Assembly (NCBI GenBank): GCA_031268245.1
Contig: JAIRXN010000173.1
Location: 1-8,255 of the forward strand
Direction of reading: 5' to 3'
DNA: 8,255 nt
Source of the DNA: Treponema sp.
GTDB taxonomy: Bacteria > Spirochaetota > Spirochaetia > Treponematales > Breznakiellaceae
The position numbers were made by a program, and so were the translations under genes. The notes below the pieces were generated by a model. It saw only the letters and a list, made by a program, of their open reading frames with translations. It was not told where the DNA came from and did no database searches. This document shows, in pieces, positions 1 through 4,461 of this stretch; positions within the stretch are counted from its first letter, which is position 1; each line of letters starts with the position of its first letter.

Positions 1-2
1 CC

Positions 3-56
3 GAGATTGAATACAAAGAAAAACAGGGCATTGATAACAAGTGGACTATACGGTAA
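3..56 (+). CDS. possible C-terminal end of an upstream gene (partial)
   Basis: The frame starting at base 3 stays open to a TAA at 54-56 and would give the last 17 residues of a protein, EIEYKEKQGIDNKWTIR. The charged composition and codon choice look coding-like. However, another frame is also open to base 111, and 17 residues are too few to identify a family. It is listed only as a possible gene end running in from the left. Confidence 0.25.
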   Translation, partial: EIEYKEKQGIDNKWTIR

Positions 57-121
57 GGGCTTGAAAAGTATCACGAATGGATTCAGCTTATATCGTGCGG
101 AATTTTTTTGAAGTGCGAATT

Positions 122-253
122 TTATGCTGAAAAAACTTCGTAAGGAGTCAGGCAGCCTAAAACTTTGCGAGGCCGAGTGTTGATTCGCAGGCCTGGGTTT
201 GCCTCGGCCTGTCCAGCTTCCAGTACGTTAACCATATCCCTTAACTCGTCGTC
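122..253 (-). pseudogene. IS30-family transposase C-terminal remnant
   Basis: On the minus strand, codons 253 to 125 read DDELRDMVNVL, then EAGQAEANPGLRI, then NTRPRKVLGCLTPYEVFSA, with TAA at 124-122. The run N-x-RPRK-x-LG-x-x-TPYEVF is the conserved C-terminal signature of the DDE integrase core in IS30-type transposases, as known from that family. Just upstream the frame is broken by TAG at 256-254 and another TAG at 280-278, and no further transposase domain is readable. Only about 43 of the usual 300-400 residues survive. Past the stop, another frame reads KFALQ, resembling the usual VALQ-like ending, so a single-base frameshift may have created this stop. It is a dead fragment. IS ends were not identified. 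Confidence 0.65.
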
Positions 254-425
254 CTATACCCTCTTTGGCGGCGAACACTAACCGGGTTTTGCAAGAAGCT
301 CAACCATGTGTACTTTAATCTGGCGGGGTAGGGGAGCGGGGATATTTTGTCTCACGAGTACATATGTATCCCGGAGAAATAGCCGGTATCTCCCTGCCGG
401 GGGACGGTCGTGATCTCAAGTGGGA
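254..425. other. gene-free stretch, no feature recognised
   Basis: Between the transposase remnant and the dehydrogenase promoter I see no convincing ORF, RNA gene or complete repeat. It may hold more decayed transposase sequence. Bases 286-301 (GTTTTGCAAGAAGCTC) resemble one arm of the palindromic repeats seen further right. A weak dyad GGAGA/TCTCC lies near 373-393. Confidence 0.5.
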
Positions 426-464
426 TACTTTACTTGACAACTATGCGAATTGAATAGTAAAGTA
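426..464 (+). promoter_or_regulatory. promoter of the alcohol dehydrogenase gene, inside an inverted repeat
   Basis: A perfect -35 box TTGACA lies at 434-439. The best -10 candidate is TAAAGT at 458-463 (18-bp spacing, 4 of 6 consensus). The arms TACTTTACT (426-434) and AGTAAAGTA (456-464) form a perfect 9-bp inverted repeat with 21 bp between them. The -35 box starts at the end of one arm and the -10 box lies in the other. This layout suggests a regulator site, though the regulator is unknown. Confidence 0.5.
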
Positions 465-552
465 ACCTAACTTAGATAAAGGTTTTGAGATAAGTACTTT
501 GTTAGGAAACATAAGAAAGGTCTTACAAACAGGGAGATCAGATAACTCTATT

Positions 553-559
553 AAAGGAG
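553..559 (+). promoter_or_regulatory. ribosome binding site for the alcohol dehydrogenase
   Basis: AAAGGAG is followed after 7 bases by the ATG at 567. This is a strong Shine-Dalgarno match and fixes the start codon. Confidence 0.85.
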
Positions 560-566
560 CCGCAGC

Positions 567-1730
567 ATGAAAAATTTTACATACTTCGCGCCTACCGAAA
601 TATTTTTTGGCTGGGGCTGTCTGAGCCAAATCGGCGATATTGCCGCCCGGTACAGCAAAAAAGCCCTGGTAGTTACCGGCCATTCATCCCCGTCCGGGGC
701 GGCCCTGTACGGCAGGGTAAGGGAATACCTCGCCGGGGCCGGGGTCGAAGCCGCTCATTTCGACGGCGTCATCCCGAACCCGACTACCGGTGTCGTCAGC
801 GCCGGCGCTCGCATGGCGAAGGATTTCGGCGCCCGGCTTGTAATAGGGCTCGGCGGCGGTTCCTCAATGGATGCCGCAAAAGCAATAGCCGTCGAGGCAA
901 CCCATCCCGGTACGGCCTGGGATTATCTGCATTACACCTCCGGCCCCACCGAAAAAACGCTGCCTATTATAGCCGTCGGAACCACGGCGGGAACAGGAAG
1001 CCAGACAACTCCCTGCGCGGTTATAACCAATCCTGAAAAAAAGGACAAATCCGCCATCTGGCACCGGAACATCTTCCCCAGAGCGGCGATTGTCGATCCT
1101 GAACTGACGGTTACTATGCCGAAGGATGTTACCGCTCAGACAGGGTTTGACGCCTTTTGTCATAATTTTGAAAGTTATATCTCGGTTGGAACCAATCCCC
1201 TGGTAGAAACGATCGCGCTCGAAGGCATAAGAATTATCGTGGAAAATCTGCCGAAAGTTCTCTCCGACGGAGGGGACGCCGGGGCGCGATCCCGCATGGC
1301 CTGGGCCGATACCCTTGGCGGTATGGCTATCGCCTCCGGCGGCGTAACCCTGCCCCACGGGCTTGGCATGCAAATTGGCGGTTTTTGCCCCCATGTAAGT
1401 CACGGCCAGTCCCTGGCTGTTTTCTACCCTGAATTTACCCGTTTTACCCGGCCGCAGGCGGTACAGAAATTTGCGGTTCTTGGCAGAATAGCGGATGCCG
1501 CCCTGTTACATGAAAATGACGAAAAAGCTGCGGAAGCCGGCTGTAACGCAATCGACGGTTTCTTACAAAAAATCGGTCTGTGGATAGACTTTAAGTCCCT
1601 CAATGTTTCCAAAGAAGAAATACGAATCATCGCCGATCATGGGCAGGTTCTGGGGGATTATAAGAACAATCCCAGAATTGCCTCTATCGAAGAGATGTAC
1701 AGTATGTTGATGCGCTGTTACGAGCGGTAA
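567..1730 (+). CDS. iron-containing alcohol dehydrogenase
   Basis: A 387-residue cytoplasmic oxidoreductase of the group III metal-dependent alcohol dehydrogenases, which interconvert alcohols and aldehydes or ketones with NAD(P)H. The length is typical. The N-terminal nucleotide-binding half carries GLGGGSSMDAAK (94-105) and the TTAGTGSQTTP segment (139-149). The C-terminal half carries the expected metal ligands: D195 and H199 in FDAFCHN, H264 in LPHGLG, and probably H279 in SHG (H276 is nearby). In FucO-like members a second histidine follows in HGxxH; here that position is M268, and the spacing to the last ligand is one residue longer, so metal choice or activity may differ. It has its own promoter, leader and ribosome site, and no operon partner follows. 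Aldehyde reduction in fermentation is plausible, but the substrate (butanol, propanediol or other) cannot be read from sequence. Confidence 0.93.
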   Translation: MKNFTYFAPTEIFFGWGCLSQIGDIAARYSKKALVVTGHSSPSGAALYGRVREYLAGAGVEAAHFDGVIPNPTTGVVSAGARMAKDFGARLVIGLGGGSSMDAAKAIAVEATHPGTAWDYLHYTSGPTEKTLPIIAVGTTAGTGSQTTPCAVITNPEKKDKSAIWHRNIFPRAAIVDPELTVTMPKDVTAQTGFDAFCHNFESYISVGTNPLVETIALEGIRIIVENLPKVLSDGGDAGARSRMAWADTLGGMAIASGGVTLPHGLGMQIGGFCPHVSHGQSLAVFYPEFTRFTRPQAVQKFAVLGRIADAALLHENDEKAAEAGCNAIDGFLQKIGLWIDFKSLNVSKEEIRIIADHGQVLGDYKNNPRIASIEEMYSMLMRCYER

Positions 1731-1766
1731 GGTACGTTGTGTCCCTTGTTGATGTTTACCGCACAA

Positions 1767-2111
1767 TCAATACGTTACGATCACCGCATGAAGTACCAGC
1801 GGTTCTTTCCCGGTGTTTTTGATGCTGTGGGAGGCGCCGTTGCCGGTGACGATGGCATCTCCTGCGGACACGGGCCTTTCCGTGCCGTTATCGTTCACCA
1901 TTCCCTTTCCCGCAAGGATCAGGAAATACTCAGTCTCGCCGTTATGCTGATGGTAGCCGATAGAAGCGCCGGGCGGCAGGCTAATTTCGGAAAGCATGCG
2001 GATGTTTTTCTCATTTTCGCAGTCCACAAGGTGGGTAAAAGAAGCAATCCCCTCCCCACCCCTCATTTTTTCCTTCTGTTCCTTCTTCATGTCCTCTCTG
2101 GCGATAATCAT
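1767..2111 (-). CDS. small single-domain cupin protein
   Basis: A 114-residue protein with one beta-barrel cupin domain. Motif 1 is GASIGYHQHNGETE (48-61), giving metal ligands H54, H56 and probably E61, with G70 closing the motif. Motif 2 is GDAIVTGNGASHSIKN (84-99), giving H95 and N99; the usual proline of PxG is glycine here. The start is the ATG at 2111, because AGGAGG (complement of 2117-2122) lies 5 bases upstream; a TTG at 2126 is in frame but lies on the far side of that site. The first 20 residues are charged and probably flexible. Stand-alone cupins of this kind bind a metal and often a small sugar-like or acidic ligand, or act as simple enzymes; nothing fixes which. It converges on the dehydrogenase with a 36-bp gap. 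Confidence 0.85.
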   Translation of the reverse strand: MIIAREDMKKEQKEKMRGGEGIASFTHLVDCENEKNIRMLSEISLPPGASIGYHQHNGETEYFLILAGKGMVNDNGTERPVSAGDAIVTGNGASHSIKNTGKEPLVLHAVIVTY

Positions 2112-2138
2112 GGAAGCCTCCTGCAATTTTGAAAAATC

Positions 2139-2172
2139 GAGGCTGTTTCAAAACTCTTTTCGAAACCGGCTC
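2139..2172. repeat. 34-bp imperfect palindrome
   Basis: The outer arms GAGGCTGTTTC (2139-2149) and GAAACCGGCTC (2162-2172) and the inner arms AAAA (2150-2153) and TTTT (2157-2160) fold around a CTC loop. This gives 13 Watson-Crick pairs with two mismatches and one bulged C (2161). It lies between the divergent cupin and FliL-like genes. It resembles the hairpin at 2821-2846 read on the opposite strand. It could be an operator or one copy of a dispersed intergenic palindrome. Confidence 0.6.
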
Positions 2173-2224
2173 AATTCCTTTCCCCATTCTATTAAAAAAA
2201 TAGAAAATAGAGTAGTATTGGAAC

Positions 2225-2815
2225 ATGAATGGATTGGAAAACCGTTCCTTTAGACCTGCAAAACCGTATCTCTCAGGTTCTTTCCCGCGAAGGGAAGCGC
2301 CGGCCTGGGCATTCATCATCCTTGCGATCCTTGCCGGATGCATGGCTTTGCTGCTCTGCGCTGGTACCGTTTACGGACTCCTCCGGGACCCCCAGTCGGG
2401 CCCTCTGTTCAGTCTTGGCGCCCCCGAAGCCGCCCTGCCCGCGCCGGAAAACGCTGCCCGCGGCAGGACTCCTTCCGAAGCCTGGGGCATGGATGCAGAA
2501 GGCCGCTATCCGGAGGGAGTTTTTACGGGGATCGGGCGTCTGCGCATAAGCCTGGAGCCCGAGCCCGCCGCGGCGGTACTTTCGGTGGTGTTCCCCTATC
2601 CCGCGGGCGACAGGGCTTTTTCCGAGGAACTGGCCGCCCGCCTGCCGGAGCTCAGACAGATTACCGGCGGCTATTTCAAAGGTTTTTCGGCGGATGAACT
2701 CCGCAGGGCCGATGAAGCCTCCCTAAAAACCGGAATTCTCGCCCGCTACAACCAGCTTCTCAGGCTGGGAAAAATCGAGGCGATCTACTTCAACGACTTT
2801 GTGATACTCGATTGA
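2225..2815 (+). CDS. FliL-like membrane-anchored protein
   Basis: A 196-residue protein with a short basic cytoplasmic N-terminus, one hydrophobic helix (about 27-52), a Pro/Ala-rich linker (about 57-90) and a C-terminal domain from about 97. The end, ILARYNQLLRLGKIEAIYFNDFVILD (split here as ILARYNQLL 171-179 and GKIEAIYFNDFVILD 182-196), matches the typical close of FliL, where the pattern is a helix ending in N-x-x-L, then G-K/V-x-x-x-x-F-x-D-F-V. FliL is known to surround the flagellar stator and influence torque, with its domain in the periplasm. No flagellar gene is visible here, so this is probably a paralogue and its link to motility is unproven. The ribosome site before the ATG is weak (TTGGA). 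No other in-frame ATG precedes the membrane helix. Confidence 0.7.
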   Translation: MNGLENRSFRPAKPYLSGSFPRREAPAWAFIILAILAGCMALLLCAGTVYGLLRDPQSGPLFSLGAPEAALPAPENAARGRTPSEAWGMDAEGRYPEGVFTGIGRLRISLEPEPAAAVLSVVFPYPAGDRAFSEELAARLPELRQITGGYFKGFSADELRRADEASLKTGILARYNQLLRLGKIEAIYFNDFVILD

Positions 2816-2820
2816 GCTTG

Positions 2821-2846
2821 TTCCGAAATTAACCTGAGTTTTGGAA
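2821..2846. repeat. hairpin just past the FliL-like stop codon
   Basis: TTCCGAAA (2821-2828) pairs with TTTTGGAA (2839-2846), 8 bp including one G-T pair, around a 10-base loop. With the preceding GAGCTTG (2814-2820) it matches the complement of the 2139-2172 palindrome in the pattern GAGCnnGTTnCGAAA...GAGTTTTGnAA. It could also help end the FliL-like transcript, but there is no T-tract. Confidence 0.5.
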
Positions 2847-2848
2847 GT

Positions 2849-2874
2849 TGAAACCATTTACCCCAAACAGTGTC
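2849..2874 (+). promoter_or_regulatory. candidate ECF-type promoter of the sigma operon
   Basis: TGAAAC (2849-2854), 16 bases, then TGTC (2871-2874) resembles the bipartite promoters read by many ECF sigma factors (AAC-containing -35, GTC or CGT-like -10). It lies about 70 bp before the operon that encodes such a factor, and these operons commonly activate themselves. An alternative housekeeping -10 box is TATAGT at 2905-2910, with no good -35 box. Confidence 0.3.
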
Positions 2875-2931
2875 CAAATATAGACGCAAGGCCGGGAAAG
2901 CGGGTATAGTAAAAGTGTAAACGTTTTTACT

Positions 2932-2937
2932 GAGGAG
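2932..2937 (+). promoter_or_regulatory. ribosome binding site for the small membrane protein
   Basis: GAGGAG lies 6 bases before the ATG at 2944 and decides that start. A short hairpin GTAAAA/TTTTAC (about 2909-2930) precedes it in the leader. Confidence 0.8.
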
Positions 2938-2943
2938 CCGCTT

Positions 2944-3309
2944 ATGGGGAAAATATCTTCCAATGCTGCCCAGGTAGTCATCGCAATCATACCCCTGGCG
3001 GGAGTCGTGATGAGCGCCCTGGTTGTTTTCTTCTACATCCTGTGGAGCCACCGGCGGAAAACCCTGCTCATCAAGGCAGGACACTATACCCGGCCGGATT
3101 TTGACATTCTTGTCTTCAGCCTGCTTGCCGGCTTGTTACTTACCAGCGTGGGACTTGCCCTGACCATTTTTTTGGCCATCGTTGCGGAGGGGGCTTCCTA
3201 CGGGCTTCTCGGCGGGCTCATTCCCCTTTCCATGGGGGCCGGCCTGTTGGTGTTTTATGGAATCAGGAGTCATTCCATCAGGGCTCACACGGGTAATGGA
3301 GCCACATGA
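2944..3309 (+). CDS. small three-helix membrane protein, DUF6249-like
   Basis: A 121-residue protein with three hydrophobic helices at about 10-33, 55-80 and 84-106. After the first helix comes a basic turn, SHRRKTLLIKAGHY (35-48), and the last two helices are joined by a short Gly-rich link. This order (helix, HRxK-x-LLIKAG, then two helices with GLIPLSMGAGLL) resembles DUF6249 proteins, which I know as neighbours of ECF sigma and anti-sigma genes. Function is unknown. It is the first gene of a tight operon: its TGA overlaps the sigma factor's ATG in an ATGA (3306-3309), so the two are probably translationally coupled. A role in sensing or tuning the sigma/anti-sigma pair at the membrane is inference only. 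Confidence 0.75.
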   Translation: MGKISSNAAQVVIAIIPLAGVVMSALVVFFYILWSHRRKTLLIKAGHYTRPDFDILVFSLLAGLLLTSVGLALTIFLAIVAEGASYGLLGGLIPLSMGAGLLVFYGIRSHSIRAHTGNGAT

Positions 3310-3863
3310 CACAGGGAGACGATGCGGATGAGCAGCTCCTTGTCGGCAGGATTGTCTCGGGGCAGAAAGAGCTTTTCGGTTACCTTGTCGGCCGCCATGA
3401 ACAGGCTGTTTTCAGTATGGGGATGGGCTTTTTCCGTAACAGGGACGATGCATCAGATTTTACCCAGGACGTGTTCCTCAAGGTGTATCGGAATCTCCCC
3501 CGCTTTGAAGGACGTTCACGTTTTTCGACCTGGTTATATAAAATTGCCTACAACACGGCGGTCAACGGGATTAACCGCCGCAAAGAGTACCTGAGCCTGG
3601 CCGAAGAGGAGCGTGAAGCACAGGATGAAACGCCGGAATCGGCGCTTATCCGCAAGGCCGCCCGGGAATCGGTACTGGAAGCCCTGAAAGATCTGCCGGA
3701 ACGCTACCGGATCTGTGTGGATCTTTTCTTTTTCTATGATCGTTCCTATCAGGAGATTGAGGGGATCACCGGTTTTCCGGTGAATACGATTAAATCCCAT
3801 GTGTTCAGGGCGAAGAAGCTGCTTAGGGAAAAGTTGAAGGAAATCGGAACTATAGAGGGATAA
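3306..3863 (+). CDS. ECF-type RNA polymerase sigma factor (sigma-70 family)
   Basis: A 185-residue sigma factor with only regions 2 and 4, the usual length for the ECF group. Region 2 spans about 24-94 and includes DDASDFTQDVFLKVYRNL (47-64), which contacts core polymerase, and FEGRSRFSTWLYKIAYN (67-83), which recognises and melts the -10 element. After a charged linker (about 95-117) comes region 4 (about 120-177), with the DLPERYR lead-in (129-135) and a helix-turn-helix SYQEIEGITGFPVNTIKSHV (147-166) for the -35 element. It starts in the ATGA overlap with the preceding membrane gene, with a weak TGGAG 4 bases upstream. The anti-sigma gene follows after 10 bp. The regulated genes and the signal cannot be told from this window. 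Confidence 0.95.
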   Translation: MTQGDDADEQLLVGRIVSGQKELFGYLVGRHEQAVFSMGMGFFRNRDDASDFTQDVFLKVYRNLPRFEGRSRFSTWLYKIAYNTAVNGINRRKEYLSLAEEEREAQDETPESALIRKAARESVLEALKDLPERYRICVDLFFFYDRSYQEIEGITGFPVNTIKSHVFRAKKLLREKLKEIGTIEG

Positions 3864-3873
3864 GGGTGAGAAT

Positions 3874-4347
3874 ATGAGATGCGACGACATATTGGATAAG
3901 GTTTACGGGTACAGCGGGGAAGGGGAGATGCCCTTCATGTTGCAGCTTAGGATCCGCTTCCATCTGTTTTTCTGCCCTCAGTGCGCCCAGGAAATTGAGC
4001 GCTTTGAACTTGCCCGGGAATCCCTGAAGAAGGACTTCTTTTATGCGGCTCCCGGGCTTGAAGAAGCTGTCATGGCCCGCATTGCCGGGGAAGCCGGCGA
4101 AGGGGATCCCGTGCGGGATAATCCCGGCGGAATCAGTACAAGGGCCTGGAGTCTCACGGGAATTCTGATCTTTATATCTCTGGCAAGCTCCTTTTTGGGC
4201 CTCAATTTTGCTGAAGTAGCCGCGGCCGGGGGAATATCTTTCCTTCTGCCCATCGGAATTACCATTGGAGTGGTGATAACCTGTTACGGCGCCTTCTTTA
4301 TAGGCAGCCATTTGAAGGAATTTTCCGAACGTTTCGGTTTGCATTAG
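3874..4347 (+). CDS. membrane anti-sigma factor with zinc-binding motif
   Basis: A 157-residue protein placed directly after the ECF sigma gene. The N-terminal cytoplasmic part has FHLFFCPQC, giving H30, C34 and C37: the H-X3-C-X2-C signature of the zinc-binding anti-sigma (ZAS) fold that clamps ECF sigma factors. C3 near the start could be a fourth ligand. After a linker with EEAVMARI (63-70), two hydrophobic helices follow (about 92-110 and 121-143), leaving only a short tail and no sizeable periplasmic sensor domain. The likely role is to hold the sigma factor inactive at the membrane. Whether release is by redox change at the zinc site, by proteolysis or through the first gene's product is unknown. 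GGGTGAG (3864-3870) is the ribosome site, close to the ATG. No sequence search was done, so the family call rests on the motif and position. Confidence 0.82.
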   Translation: MRCDDILDKVYGYSGEGEMPFMLQLRIRFHLFFCPQCAQEIERFELARESLKKDFFYAAPGLEEAVMARIAGEAGEGDPVRDNPGGISTRAWSLTGILIFISLASSFLGLNFAEVAAAGGISFLLPIGITIGVVITCYGAFFIGSHLKEFSERFGLH

Positions 4348-4414
4348 GCACGGAACGAATTAGTGCCTGTCCATAAAGCCGGTTACCTCTGAAACTTCGT
4401 TTCGTTCCGGACAG
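4346..4414 (+). repeat. cluster of overlapping inverted repeats after the anti-sigma gene
   Basis: Four arm pairs are seen: AGGCAC/GTGCCT (4346-4351 and 4363-4368), CGGAACGAA/TTCGTTCCG (4351-4359 and 4401-4409), CTGTCC/GGACAG (4367-4372 and 4409-4414), and GAAAC/GTTTC (4391-4395 and 4399-4403). The first overlaps the stop codon. The second cannot form together with the first, third or fourth. The CTGTCC/GGACAG stem is followed by ATTTCTT, so it could act as a weak terminator for the sigma operon. It may instead be a decayed palindromic repeat. Confidence 0.45.
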
Positions 4415-4426
4415 ATTTCTTAAACA

Positions 4427-4455
4427 TTGACATCTTTTCGTACTCGTTTTAAGCT
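4427..4455 (+). promoter_or_regulatory. promoter of glgP
   Basis: A perfect TTGACA (4427-4432) is followed after 17 bases by TAAGCT (4450-4455), a weak -10 box. A start of transcription about 7 bases later would fall on or next to the glgP ATG at 4462, and no Shine-Dalgarno sequence is present between them. Confidence 0.5.
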
Positions 4456-4461
4456 AATCTT

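Noticed and set aside
441..683. 80-codon minus-strand frame across the dehydrogenase leader and start
   Set aside because: It overlaps the promoter, leader and start of a well-supported gene and has no recognisable domain.
864..1403. 179-codon minus-strand frame opposite the alcohol dehydrogenase
   Set aside because: No recognisable motif, and it lies wholly within the well-supported dehydrogenase gene.
1724..1762. GCGGTAA/TTACCGC inverted repeat between the convergent dehydrogenase and cupin genes as a two-way terminator
   Set aside because: The 7-bp stem is perfect but the loop is 25 bases and no T-tract follows on either strand.
1737..2132. 131-codon plus-strand frame opposite the cupin gene
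   Set aside because: The minus strand has both cupin motifs and a strong ribosome site; the plus frame has neither.
2187..2205. TTCTATT/AATAGAA hairpin before the FliL-like gene
   Set aside because: An all but G-free AT stem in an A-rich run; likely chance, and no matching promoter boxes support it.
2229..2697. Two plus-strand frames of 106 and 119 codons overlapping the FliL-like gene
   Set aside because: They are rich in Arg, Pro and Ser as expected of out-of-frame GC-rich sequence. The FliL-like C-terminus and membrane helix support the chosen frame.
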